Shown here piece after piece: positions 1 to 11,983 of a DNA stretch of 64,000 nt. Source of the stretch: Pinus tabuliformis (taxonomy: Eukaryota > Streptophyta > Pinopsida > Pinales > Pinaceae). A program made the translations under genes and the position numbers. The notes beneath the pieces are model-generated. The model ran no database searches, was not told where the DNA came from, and saw nothing but the letters and a program-made list of their open reading frames with translations. Every line of letters starts with the position of its first letter. The stretch's first letter is position 1. The stretch is taken from assembly GCA_031772625.1 (NCBI GenBank), contig CM062808.1:476033655-476097654 (forward strand). Direction: 5' to 3'.

Positions 1-159
1 TTCTTGTGATCTACCAATTGTAACCACATTTCATTCCTGAGTTGTAGTTTGATTGCTTCAGGATGTGCACCTGAAACATCAATTTCCACACAAATTTTTG
101 CACACAATATATATCTTCCTTGAAGTGTTTCCTTTGTTATCTTAATAGACTTTCCCATT

Positions 160-357
160 TGTTGAGGAATGAAAAACATGGAGCAAATATACTCTTTTAA
201 ATATTATCGCCACTTAAATAATATTACATAGAAGATAGTAGTAGTTAATGACTGGAGCGAAATTCTCAACTAAACTTCACTGAACTAAAATAAACTCAAA
301 TAGGCTGTGACATCTGGATTGATACCTAGTAGGTGGTTGGAATTAGATTCTCCAACA
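160..357 (-). repeat. TRIM 3' LTR
   Basis: Left copy of the terminal repeat (198 bp), from TGTTGAGGAATG to TCTCCAACA on the plus strand. It is clearly alignable with 671-866 but has many substitutions, so the insertion is not recent. Confidence 0.8.
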
Positions 358-670
358 CTCCCCCTTCATTTTACGTTGGCCACGTGCTTCAAGATTTCAA
401 GTTGTGCACCACCCAACATAGACTGGATGCACAAGGTTGCGCACTATAGTCACAAATAGGGTGCAACAAACCCCAAAATTACACAATTTCATAAATTTGG
501 CACTCTTTGTCACACTTTCTTTTTTTCAAAAGTGCGAAGTTTTGTTGTTGTCGCACTTTCTCTCGCCTTCTCATCCTTGTGCTCATCACGACCTCCGCTA
601 TTCTTTATGAGCAAAAAAAAAAAGAAATTCTACTCTCAAGGAGTCTTATGCAGATCAGGCTCTGATACCA

Positions 671-866
671 TGTTAAGGAATGAAAAACGTGGAGTATAGA
701 TACTCTTCTCAATATTATTAACACTTAAATAAGATTACATAGGAGACAATTGTAATTAATGACTGGAGTGAAACTCTCAAATAAATTTCACTGGACTGGA
801 CTAGACTCAAATATACTGACACATGGATTAACACCTAACAGGTGGTTGGAATTAGATTCTCCAACA
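671..866 (-). repeat. TRIM 5' LTR
   Basis: Right copy of the terminal repeat (196 bp), directly abutting the primer binding site at 658-670. It begins TGTTAAGGAATG and ends TCTCCAACA on the plus strand. Confidence 0.8.
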
Positions 867-1520
867 CTAATGTGTCTCCTATGAGCTTTAGGGTCAAAGG
901 TATCTAGTAGTCAAGGGGTAATGATTACAACTTGACCCAAACTAGAACTCCAGTAAAAATCTCCTTTTCTGGTGTGAAATTTTCCATCCACGGGTGCACA
1001 TATAGACCTGTTGATGCAAAGAAGTAGGGTCCTCCATAAAATATTAGGTATCTATCCTCCATATTTTCAAATACCATAGTAAAGAGCCACTGGACCCTAG
1101 ATGCAACTCAATCTCCCCTCACGGCTTGCAGTAGTGATTGATCCAGTCGCATAACACTTTTTTGTGGGTCAGACGCCCATAAACTTGCAGATAATAACAT
1201 ATGATTGCATGTGATCCCTAAAGGCATGAATCTTGGGATATGTGATTAATGTCATTGGGATTACTGCCATTTTGGGCTTACACGGCTCATTCCCAGTGGG
1301 TCCTTTTGACTTTTCTTGTTGATGCGCCTGATTCCCTAAACTACTTCTGTCCTCTTATCTTCTCTGAGCATTCCCGCCCTGAGTACCTACTCCAACCACT
1401 CCTTGGATGTTACCTGATACATCGTCAGCTATAGACTTGAATCCCGTCTTGGATCCCTTCCCTTTGTCTGTTACCACATTGTGATAGGAGGGATGCCCGC
1501 TCCCTCCCCCTCCAAACACA

Positions 1521-3386
1521 ATTTATTTCAAACCCTAACTTCGCATGCACATAAAACCTCACTCTGGTTCACTCCAAAACATTGAGTATCAAAATCAGGG
1601 TATTTGAACCTTGAATCACATACTTAATACTTTATAACACAACCATACCAATAATTAACAGTACCATTATATACATATATTCATTAATTTATTTTTATTT
1701 TGATTTTTTTCTTTTAAATTTTATTTAAAATGTTGATTGAGACTTAATGTAGAAAATGGACTAGAAGGACAAGAATATGTACAACGCCACCGGTGAAATT
1801 CTACTGTGTGTTATGACACCAACACATACTAACAAAATGTTAGTTTGTTCCAGATACAATAGAAAACAATACAAACTAGTCTCCCCCAATATTTCTTTTC
1901 AACATAGAAGTGTTTGTGTCACATATCTATCACTCTCGATTTGGGCAGGTGAATTCCATATGTCTGAATTTACTTTTTAATATGATGCTGCGCACTACCA
2001 AAAACAAGCTCCTCATAATTATATATACAATGTGCAGGGTGATTAATTAATTGGTGATTGAAAATAAAATAGAACTTGTGTAGAGGCTCAAAGTTGGTTT
2101 TATGTGCAATGGTTGTTACTTTTTGCCTCGACAAAATGGTTATATGTGTAGTGTGTGGAGTAAGGACCATCAAAATAGTGACAGTTTCTAAAGCATGTCA
2201 CTCTCTTATTGGCGCATCCAGCATACTAAGAAACATCCTCATCAACGTAGTTAAAGTCGAGGGGTGGATTTAACAACGAAATATGTGGTTCACATGGAAA
2301 AACTAAATCAAACTCCCTATTATCAAGTGTTGTTGGGATTTTCCTGAAAAAAATAAATGCCTAATTTTTTCTCCCTCCAAAAAGTTCCAATTGCTCACTA
2401 TGTATTGAGAATGGTATTGCAAACCACTTTAAATAGTGGGGCGTATGGATTATCAACATGAGAGGAGCGTTAGGTTGAATTTTCATAGTGACAATTAGGT
2501 GACTCTTCTAGATGACGCTATTTAGCCCAGAAGATATCCTACTTCACATTTTGCTAGAGTGGTGCCTTGAATTATTTCATTATGAAAAACACACTAATGA
2601 AATTATTACACGAGGATTACAGTTTAAACACTGTATCAATTTCAAATGCAATAATTCAAAATAGGTAAATGTAAATTTTATGAACGAATTCAAGATCAAT
2701 TCATGCAATCAAAATATAATGATCCACATCATTCGAGCATAGTAAATGAGGAAGATCCAAAATTTGTCTCCATAGCTACGAAACTATAAGTGCTTTCTCC
2801 CTATGAGAAGTGGAATATTCTCTCAATCCCTCTAAAATTTGTATTGTGGTGTATGACTTCATGTCATCCTCCATGGCTACTTAACTTAAAAATGAGCGCA
2901 AAGTAAATGATGAAAGCTGAATAATTTCCAATATTTTCCTACCTTTCAATTTACATAATAAACTTGCAACCTGTGGATGGTGTAAAAACCTTGGAAGATC
3001 CATGAGAAAAGCATGTGGGCATGAACAAACAGTTTTGAGTTCTCCTTGAGACCATACTCAATAAAAATCATACTCAATGTTGAACTAGGGATGCCAGGCA
3101 TTTGTCACAGGTAGATTTCATCTTTTCGCAATAGAACTTGTTGGAAAATGTTAGTAGCTCTAACAAAACCTCTGGTGAAAATGATTCCAAAAAATATATT
3201 TTGCTAAACTCACCGACAACCCTCATGCCCTAAACGAAGATCCCATTATGGAAAAAACCTATTTTTTTCTTTGTCGCTCAATGAAACATCAAAAGAGAAT
3301 AACATGAAAAGGACTTGAAATATCAACAATGTTTTCAAGTTTGCAAACTACGTCCTCATCATATATGCAAAATATAACATCATATC
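1521..3386. other. Unassigned AT-rich DNA
   Basis: No convincing gene, LTR pair or RNA gene was recognised. The few open frames are short (under 70 codons), overlap on both strands and carry no motif I know. It may hold the 5' part of the LINE at 1-1520 or other strongly decayed repeat sequence. Confidence 0.5.
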
Positions 3387-3678
3387 TATTAGAAAGGTAA
3401 AGAGGAGAAACACAAAAATTAACACACACAAACCACAGGACTTGTTGCTCTTCTCTATTGATCACACAAACTTGATTAATTACAATGAACCCGATGAGGG
3501 GTATTTATACTTTTTGGACTAACTACTCACTCATAATAACTCAACATGCACACACACACTCTAAATTTGACTTTTCCAAAAATAGAAATTAACATGAACT
3601 CACTCGACTTGACTCATTTAAATGACTCGCCTAAACTTAGCCAAATCTAACATGCGAGAATAATTACATTTTCTAACA
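3387..3678 (-). repeat. 3' LTR of non-autonomous element
   Basis: This 292-bp repeat ends TTCTAACA and is followed by the complement of a polypurine tract (CTCCCCCTTAATT). It is the longer of the two copies. Confidence 0.7.
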
Positions 3679-4679
3679 CTCCCCCTTAATTATGACCATA
3701 TGACTCAACATGACTTAATTGTGCCTGCTAGGCTTACAATAGAAATTGACTCAATTATCACTCAAACATGCCTTCTAGTCTATGTCTTAGCTAGGCTTAC
3801 AATGACTTAATTTTTTTTGCAATTTTGCAATTTTGAATTTTCTTTTTCTCTATTTCTATCCTCGAAATTACTTCATTATCTGTTGTGTGTTCTTACTGTA
3901 GGCTCCATATTTGTTTACTTGTTGCTGCTGCAATGTTTCTTTGACTTGTCTTGAATTTGATATGAGTCGGTCTTCTACAAATTCATCTTCAAGGATTCGT
4001 CCAACTATGGACTGTTACCACAACTATCCATCTTCAAACTGTCTTCTTCCCTCTTTTGTTTGTGCTTCATATTCATGCCTTTCTTTCTGCCATATTTCTT
4101 GATTGCAGAATCCTATACCTTCCTGACTCCATTGCGGAAAAATGGTTTTGATGCATTATTTCTTGTTTTCATAAACTTCCATATCATTCTCTTCACTTTC
4201 ATCATCAGGTGTTGTTTCTTTCTTCCTCTAATTTACAGACTCAAGATCATTATTTACCATTTTATTCAATTATTTTATTCCAATTGCTGCTTTAAGGCTC
4301 ACATCAATTTGTTCAACTGGTTTTTGAATCCATTCTTCAATGAGCTTCAAATATGCATCAAAATTTAATTTCATACCATAAGTCACTTTTAAAGTAGATG
4401 CCACGTATATTTTAATAGGACCTATGTGAATTTTAATATGCCCTCGAATTTCCACCTTAAAAAAAATCGTATTTTCATTAGTACAGAGGTTTTTGTTGAG
4501 GATGTCGAGCATGCTAACACTCTGTACAATTACGAAATTCGCGATAGTGATTTTCTGTACAACCTTCCAGGTGTGGTTCAACAACAAATTAGAGAAAACA
4601 AATATTTCTCTCTTCTCTCTGATAGATTGATGCTAATCCTTTTTCCCTGGATCTTTGTAACCTCGCTCTGATACCAATT

Positions 4680-4870
4680 TGTTGTAAAGGCATAGAGGAG
4701 AAACACAAAAATTAACACACACAAACCACATAATGTAACATGCATAGACACTATAAATTGGACTTTTCACAAAATATAACTTAACTCGAAGTCACTAGAT
4801 TTGACTCAGTTCACTGACTCTACTAAATTTAGCCAACACTGGCATGCAAGAGTAATTGCAATTTCAAACA
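4680..4870 (-). repeat. 5' LTR of non-autonomous element, internally deleted
   Basis: This 191-bp repeat starts TGTTGTAAAGG next to the primer site. Compared with 3387-3678 it skips about 100 bp after the shared AACCACA, the segment that holds the TATTTATAC stretch in the other copy. Confidence 0.7.
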
Positions 4871-5184
4871 CCCTTGTTTTCCACTACATTAAGACTATCT
4901 ATATGGAAGATAGCCTCATGAAATCATGCAAGTAGCTATAAGATATAGGAAAGAAAGTAGTCATGGGTCACAAAGCGCAAATGAACAAGACTAAGAAAAT
5001 AAGAGCTAGAGATTGTTTCCGTGTTTAGAGAGGTTCAGGCTGCAGCTAAAGAACAAATAAGTATAGAAAAAAAAAAGAATAAATTGAGGTTGAGATTGAG
5101 GTAGATGAAGTAGAACATTCCCCTGATGCCATTTCACTGTTATCTAAAGGATCTTAACAAGAACAAGGATAAAAACAATAACGA
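4871..5184. other. Unassigned spacer, possibly LINE 5' UTR
   Basis: No frame or motif was recognised between the non-autonomous LTR element and the first LINE-like codons. A purine-rich tract lies near 5065-5110. Confidence 0.3.
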
Positions 5185-5189
5185 GTGAA

Positions 5190-6762
5190 TATCCATCAAT
5201 CAATGTAGCTTTAGGACATTCGAATGCCCTACCATTACAATTCACGAGTGACATATCCCCAACTTATTCTTCACGTTTTTTGTACCTCAGCCATTCTGAA
5301 AATTCTATCTTCTCATGGACTCAACAAGCATGCTGGTGTGAATATCACAAACTATGTCACAACAACTTGGTTTCACCTATGCCTCTAAAACAAAACAATG
5401 CCCAAAATATAGACCAAATTTCACTTCTTCTGGGGCTCTCTCAAGTTCGCAAAATATTGATTCCAAAGTTTCAACATAGTCCACAAATTTCAGGTGATGA
5501 CAAATTAGAGGCTCAGATAACTTCACTACAAACTGCGAGACTGAAATTACACACATTGCTTGGCCGTTGGCAATTCTCGTACCTCACTGGTGAACAGATT
5601 AAGAACTCGATGACTACATTTTGGGTTCCCAAGCTTGGATATCGCCCGAGGAATAATATGTTGCATAACGGTTGGGTATGTTTTCACTTTCTCAGTCCTG
5701 AAGATGTCGATCTCATACTCACACTGCCGTAGGTTAAGGGTCGGGGGTTTTTGTTGTTGCGACATTGACAAGCTTGATTCAACCCACAAACTACATCCCC
5801 TTAGCGTAAGATTGTATGGGCTAAACTATTGGGATTACCCCTTGAGCTATGGAACTGATAAACAATTATTGAAATTGCAAATTCCATTGGTACATTTTAC
5901 TTCTGGGATGAGGGTTGTATAGGGCAGATGGATAGAAGGTTGTATGAGTGCTCATAGAGGTGGATTTTGGTGAAGGTTTATTATCAACTATGGAATATCT
6001 TGGGATTCCTTCTCACTTAGTCTTTGCATCGACTATTGGGGTATCCTATATCGTTATCTTGCTTGTCATTCGATGGGGCATCTCCTACACTTTTTCCTAG
6101 CTTGTAGAACGACTGGAAGAACACCCTCTTGGAGGCACACCCATGACAATTCGATCAAGGTTCGGGATGGTCAGGAAGTTACTGAACATCCTATGTCGAA
6201 TCAAGGTATTTACACATCCTTTTCTCTTCTTTTATCCTCTCCTTGTTCCAAATTTGTATCTTTACCTTATCCTACACCTCCCCCTTTGACTTCGAATGTT
6301 AATTTGGATGCTGACACTGTTCCCTATCCTTCATCCAATCCAGATCCTAATCTAGTTCACACTTCATCCCCTTTGGTCTCTCCTCTCCCTGGGCCATCTA
6401 CCCTCCCCCCTCTGCACCTCTAGTTCATTACTGACTCCCCTACATCCCCTATTCCTCTAGACCATGATTTGGAGGCATTATCAATCTCTGATTCGGTTAG
6501 TTTGGAACCTTTGTCCATTAAAAAATACTTTTTCCATATTAGGGAGGGGCTAGATAAAGGTAACTTATCTTCAATCCTTGTGGCTAATTCCTCTTCTTCA
6601 TCCCCTGTGGTTACTCCATCTATATCCTAGAAGAAAAAATTTGTTAAATTCAAGAAGCTTTCTTCTTGTCTCTATTTGGTCACACCTCTAGCTGGTTTTA
6701 GCCCATCATCTTCTCTCTCTCAATTCCTTACAGAAGACGAACCCATTCCTCTAATCCCCTGA
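5190..6762 (+). pseudogene. LINE ORF1 (DUF4283-like), decayed
   Basis: A frame open from about 5190 through 5732 reads with motifs such as GRWQFSYLTGEQIK and NGWVCFHFLSPEDVDLIL, then RGFLLLRHWQAWFNP after a frame change, and LLGLPLELW-like residues near 5830. This is the layout of a DUF4283 ORF1 protein, expected to bind LINE RNA. A CHKMGHLL-like relic near 6075 is where the CCHC knuckle normally sits. The C-terminal part (6180-6760) is Ser/Pro-rich. It ends with TGA at 6760-6762, which overlaps the ORF2 ATG. Several frameshifts and stops are present. The start codon is unclear because an in-frame stop lies at 5145-5147 and no good ATG follows. Confidence 0.6.
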
Positions 6763-9700
6763 TGCTTATTCTATCATACAATATTAGGGGACTAGGGCCC
6801 TAGCATAAATCATGCTCATTGAAAGGCATCATACACGAGCATCATCCATATTTGATACTACTGCAAGAAACTTTGTTCTCCAGGTAAAGATCATGGGAAA
6901 TAATTCTTAGCATTTTCTCGGGGTGGCTTGTCACTGCCACCAGTTCTTGTGAACTCTATGGTGGTTTAGCGGTGGCTTGGAAGACATTTAGTTTCAATCG
7001 TATCGTTTACATGACTTCTGCAGGTATATTATTAACTAGGCACTCTCGGGGTTCAACTTCTCATATCAGGATCATCAACTATTATGCGCCCTATTTAGGC
7101 AGGCGCATTTTTTAGGACAAGGTTTTGGAAACCGATATTTTGGATCTGCCTTCTATTATTATGGCTGGTGACCTTAATTTGACAATTGACAATAATGAAG
7201 TATGGGGACATAAGGTGAAATATGATCCCATGGAGACTTATTTCAAAACTCTCTTTTATGCTCTGTCCCTCCGAGATATTCTTCCACCTAACATTGTTCC
7301 TACCTGGAGAAATGGAAGGACTTGGATTCAATACATATGTAAACGATTGGAAAAATTTCTAGTTAAAGATCATCTGGTCTCTGGTTTGATAGATCTCCGT
7401 TCTTTGTTTTTGCCTTCATTTTCTTCAGACCATCTTCCTATTTTTCTATCCTCAACAAGGGATACTGGCCGTAAGGCATATCCTTTTAAATCCAACCATT
7501 TGTGCTTGACACACAGGGACTTCATTAATATTGTGCACAAGGTTGGGAATGGGTAATCTTCTTCGTTCGACCCAATGGATCATTTGAGTAATAAATTGCA
7601 TAGACAGAGGTTCGCATATGGGTCAAAGAGCAAAGAATTGATGATTCCCATAAATTGAATGCCATTGAAGCCTCTTTGAGGGCTATTTTCAATCTGGACG
7701 ATCCTTTGTTCACATCCAAAGTGCGCAAAAAATAGATATTGGAATTGGAAGCTTAGAAAAGAGATTTATACAAGGCACGAGATATGCCCTGGAGACTAAA
7801 AAGCTGGGCAATTTGGGTTGAAGCTGGAGACCGGAATTCAAAAAAATTTCATAGATATGCATCTATGAGGTGGAAGGAAAATGGTATCTGGAACATTAGT
7901 GGAGAAGGGGGTTATGTTTTCACTTCACAATATGATATTGAATAGACCGCATACCATCATTTCAGAGCTCTTTTTTCTAAAAGAGAACTTGATTTTAGAG
8001 TTCAAATGGACTTTATCAATCATATGTCTTTGATGCTACAGGAGTCTGAGAATGACATTCTAGGAAGGCCTATTACAATTGAAAAATTGCATTCTATTCT
8101 CCATGTCTGTGCTAAGGAAAAAAGTCTTGTACCAAATGGTTGGGGGGGTCAAACTATACATTCATTTTATTTTTTTTTATCTTATGTCACAGGACCTTCT
8201 GAATGCTGTGGAAGAGTCCCAGATTAAGGGTTGTGTTTCGGGTGCCGTTTCGGGTGCCATTAAAACTAATTTCATAGAATTAATACCCAAAAAGAAGGGC
8301 GGGGATTCATTTCTCGATTTTCGTCCCATATCCCTATGCAATTTTGTCTATAAGTTGATTTCTAAGCTTATTGTTGTTAGTTTTAAATCACTTCTAACAG
8401 ATCATATATCACCGGAGCAGTTTGGTTTCATAGAGGGGCATCAAATTCAAGACATGGTGGCTATTGCGCAGGAAGTACTACATATTATTAATGTCAAGAG
8501 ACATAATTCTTTCCTTATGAAGATTGACATTACCAATGCTTTTGACAGTGTTAATTGGAAATTTCTTAGATTAATTCTTTATAAAATTGGTCTTAATTTC
8601 CGCAATGCTAACTAGATTTTGGCTTAGGTATCTTCCACCAATTTTGCAGTGATTATAAATGGCCTCCCTACTAATTTTTTCAAAGCACATTGGGGATTAA
8701 GGCAAGGATGTGCTTTATCTTCAATATTGTTCATTATTATTATGGAAACTCTCAATAGGAAAATCACAGACACTAGGGACAGAGGCTTGATCATGGGCAT
8801 CAAAATGACTAGACAGATATGTATTACCCATTTGATTTTTGTTGATGATCTCCTGCTTGGTGGAGAGTCTTATATCACTGAATGGTTGCAATTTCATCAT
8901 ATATTATCTTCTTTTGGATCTGCTTCGGGCCTCATCAAGAACTCACATAAATATGAAGTGATTTCTTCACAAGTGATTGGGGGTGAGATCAATCAAATAT
9001 GTGGTTTATCTGGGATATTTGTACAAAAAGTGGACTCTAGATTTCAATGTTTGGGTTTCCAAATAAAACCAAATCAGTACAAAATCGTTGACTAGAGTTG
9101 GATCATAAAAAAATCGATCTCAAATTAAAACACTGGACATTCAGGTGGCTCTCCATTGGGGGTACGCTCATTCTTATCAAATTTGTACTTCAGTATTTAT
9201 CTGTATATTGGATGCATCTCTATATTATGCCAACGAATATCATACATAAAATTGATACAATACTGGCTATATTTCTTTGGTCCATTAAAGAGAAATCATG
9301 CAAGATTCATCTCGCTAGACTGTCTAGTTTAACCAAAGTTGTTGATTAGGGGTGGTGGGGGATCCTGGATACTTTATCTTTTAATAAGGCTCTCATATGC
9401 AAAAGTCTGTGGAGAGGACTTTCGGGCAGGGTTATATGGTCTCAGATCATCATAGGTAAATATTTGGACTATCTGAACTATGAAGACTGGATTAAAGGTG
9501 GTGCAAAAATCCCCCTCTGATCCTCATACATCAGGTGCAGTATGATGAGACAAAGGCATTGGCTATTTGCAGGGCTTTGGTGGGAGGTCAATAATGGAAG
9601 TAGGATCGAGGTTGGACTGGACACTCTATGTGGTTTACAAGGGATACATATGCTATATGTTCCTCTCCTCCAACACTTGCATGATAGAGGTATTTATCTT

Positions 9701-10717
9701 TTATCTCGTATTGTTGCATTTCGAGCTCACTCTCCATTTTTACAGACTTGGCTTTGGGCATAAGACATTGATCTGTCTGGTCTTTTGGCTACAGAGTGGA
9801 CTCTTGATATTAGAGAGATTGACGTTGTAGGCATTTTTATTTCAAATAAGATAGATAAGATGAGATGGGTTGGACAAGTACACAAGAACCAAATTGCGAC
9901 CAATGACATTTACAAATCCATTTCCATCCCAAATAATTCTACTGTTGAGCTATCTTGGTATCACAAATCTTGGAAATTGAATTTCCCCTTGAAGCTCAAG
10001 TGTTTCAGATGGTTGGTCTTGAATGACAAAGTACTCACCTGGAAGAATGTAGCTCGCAGAGGTTTCATTGGACCAAGTATCTATATGTTGTGCAAGAAAA
10101 ATTATGAAGATGTTGAACATCTCTTTTTGAATTGCTCGATTGCCACAGAAATTTGGTTTTCAGTCCTTAGTGTGCTTCAAATTGTCGAGGATTAGAAGCA
10201 TATTTCACGATTGGCATGTTTTAAGCATTGGTTTTAGTTACAACAAGTATTTGGTTCAATGCCTTTCTTCATAATTTGAGGCATATGGCACTGCAAGAAT
10301 CTTATGATATTTGACGACAAACAAACTGATATTAGATACTTAGTCATGGGGATTGCGTCTAATTTTTCTGAGACATGACCCATGAATCAATTAAAAAATC
10401 TAAATAGGTCATTTTGCAAGACATCTAGAATGCGTATCTGGTGGGATTTTTCGATGGGGCTTGTAAATATGGACTATGTGGATGTGGTGTACTCATTTCT
10501 ACTGAACCTGGCAAGTATTATCACTTTTGGTGGGAGGGTGGTACCGATTCCAACAAAAGGGTGGAAATCATCGCATTACGGGGGATGTTATTCACTGCTA
10601 GCTGGCTCAACATTACCACCTTGCATATTTTTGGTGACTCTAAAGGATGCATAGATTGGATCAAGGGATTGTCATGTTTTCAACCTCCCATTATGGCTTA
10701 TTGGATGAAGTGCATTC
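6762..10717 (+). pseudogene. LINE ORF2: endonuclease, reverse transcriptase, zf-RVT, RNase H (first part)
   Basis: From ATG 6762 the order is: apurinic-type endonuclease (YNIRGLG, LLQET, NYYAP, AGDLN at 7162, TWRNGRTW, SDHLP near 7430); reverse transcriptase (FRPISLCNF, EQFGFIEGHQIQD, MKIDITNAFDS, LRQGCALS, FVDDLL near 8840); zf-RVT (LKCFRWLVLNDKVLTW, then HLFLNCS near 10120); and RNase H (FFDGACK at 10445, VEIIAL, FGDSKG near 10630). The protein would nick target DNA and reverse-transcribe the LINE RNA in place. Stops such as those after NFRNAN (8613) and a frameshift at a seven-G run near 8145 disable it. The C-terminus continues at 16572-16744. Confidence 0.85.
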
Positions 10718-11050
10718 TGTTATGAAACCAGCTCAAGGAAAGATAGAAAAGATAGATAAACGCCTTAGAATTTAGCCTCTTCGAGGGGGCAACCTCCTTT
10801 ACATTACATAAATGAACAATTCTTCGATGATTCAAATGACAAAACCTCCTTTCAATATATAGGAGTCTAAGGAGTCACCATATAACCCAGCAGACCTAAC
10901 AATAATAATATAAATCCACAAAAATAACAATAGAGGGATTCTATGGGGCACAGTAATAACAATAAGGGGATAACAGGGGCACAACAATATTAATAAGGGA
11001 TGCAACTACAATAGTAATGGGGTAATTACTAGTATTATAGGGACTCAACA
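10718..11050 (-). repeat. Chromovirus 3' LTR
   Basis: 333 bp, TG to CA. The TATA-like block reads CAATATATAGG here instead of the CTATATATAGG of the other LTR. It is followed at 11051 by the complement of the polypurine tract. Confidence 0.92.
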
Positions 11051-11095
11051 TGCCCCTCTCCTTCAAAAAAAGTGTTGTCCTCAACACTTGAGTAG

Positions 11096-11983
11096 TTATG
11101 GATGCTTCTGTATAAAATTCTCATCCTCCCATGTGGAATCTTCAGCAGATAAGTTCTTCCACTTGATAAGATACTCTGAAATTGATTGAATTCATAGCTG
11201 TCGAGTTCTTGTTTCTGTGACTGCTTCTAGTTCCAATATAATTTTTCCTTCCTCGTCAAGTTCTGGCAATATTGTTTGAACTGGGAGCTTGTCGCCTATA
11301 ACCTTCTTTAAACATGAAACATGGAAAACTGGGTGCAATCGAGAAGCTGTAGGAAGCTCCAATTTGTATGCCATAGTACCAATCTTTTGCAACACCTTGT
11401 ACGGACCATAATATTTTGGTGATAATTTATTATCCTTCTTAGCTTGCTTGAGGGACATTTGCTTATATGGTTGTAGCCGTAGGAATACCCAATCACCTAC
11501 ATCAAAACTTCTTTCACTGCGATGTTGATCTGCCTGTTGTTTCATTCTATTCTGTGCCAACACGAGGTTATCCTTTAAGAGTTGGAGGACTTGTTGTTGA
11601 TGTTCGATGTGATGTTCCACTGCTTGAACCTTAGAATTTTCTCTTAAATATGATGTGATGGATGGTGGCTGATATCCATAAAGTGCCATAAATGGGGTCA
11701 TTTTTGTTGCTGTATGGAAGGAAGTGTTATACCACCATTCAGCCAGAGGCAACCATTTGACCCATTGTGTTTGTTTATCAGATACAAAGCAACGAAGATA
11801 TCCTTCCAAACATTTGTTTACTATCTCAGTTTGCCCATCAGATTGAGGATGATAAGATGAGCTATGAGCTAACTGAGTACCAAGACAAGAAAATAATTCT
11901 GTCCAAAAATTTCCAGTGAAAATGGGATCTCTGTCACTTACAATAATCTTTGGGTTTCCATGTAGCTTTTGAATTGTTTCCAT
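11096..11983 (-). pseudogene. pol: Chromovirus integrase C-terminal half and chromodomain
   Basis: The frame covers IIVSDRDPIFTGNFW (second core Asp), YHPQSDGQTEIVN (catalytic Glu), the basic GPY-type region (SPKYYGPYKVLQKIG) and LHPVFHVSCLKKV. After a TGA at 11192-11194 it continues SISEYLIKWKNLSAEDSTWE, a chromodomain, and ends at TAA 11096-11098. Chromodomains are known to direct chromovirus integration to particular chromatin. A lineage such as Reina, Tekay, CRM or Galadriel cannot be named safely from reading alone. Confidence 0.9.

Larger units (their letters stand above)
160..866 (-). mobile_element. TRIM (terminal-repeat retrotransposon in miniature)
   Basis: Two direct repeats of about 197 bp (160-357 and 671-866) start TG and end CA. 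They flank 313 bp with no coding capacity. Next to the right repeat, on the minus strand, is a primer site with the core TGGTATCAGAGC (658-670). Next to the left repeat is a purine tract, read on the minus strand as AATGAAGGGGGAG (358-372). This gives minus orientation. The element interrupts the DUF4283 frame. Flanks CCATT and CTAAT each differ by one base from CCAAT, consistent with a decayed 5-bp target duplication. Confidence 0.85.
1..1520 (-). pseudogene. LINE ORF1-type protein with DUF4283 domain, broken, edge-truncated
   Basis: Reading the minus strand from about 1519 gives a Gly/Ser-rich N-terminus (GGGGSGHPSYHN), then a DUF4283-like stretch: CDWINHY, FENMEDRYLIFYGGPYFF, GLYVHPWMENFTPEKE and VWVKL. 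After the inserted TRIM (160-866) it resumes as GKSIKI, GRYILCAKICVEIDVSGAHP and LQLVDHK, and runs off the left edge before any zinc knuckle. DUF4283 occurs in ORF1 proteins of plant L1-like retrotransposons, thought to bind element RNA. At least one frameshift (near 1060) and several stops make it non-functional. A decayed nuclear gene with the same domain is the alternative; the rest of the element lies outside the window. Confidence 0.7.
3387..4870 (-). mobile_element. Non-autonomous LTR retrotransposon
   Basis: Terminal repeats lie at 3387-3678 and 4680-4870. A primer site core, TGGTATCAGAGC on the minus strand (4665-4676), abuts the right LTR. A purine tract, AATTAAGGGGGAG on the minus strand, abuts the left LTR, giving minus orientation. 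The internal 1 kb has no recognisable gag or pol; its two longest frames (102 and 105 codons) overlap on opposite strands. The right LTR lacks about 100 bp that the left one has. No target duplication is visible. A cut-down Copia derivative is plausible. Confidence 0.75.

Noticed and set aside
658-670. tRNA-like word, also near 4665, 16220, 27651 and 63584
   Set aside because: These are retroelement primer sites complementary to the tRNA 3' end; no cloverleaf accompanies them.
4060-4587. Opposed frames of 102 and 105 codons
   Set aside because: They overlap on opposite strands inside the interior of a non-autonomous LTR element and show no known motif.
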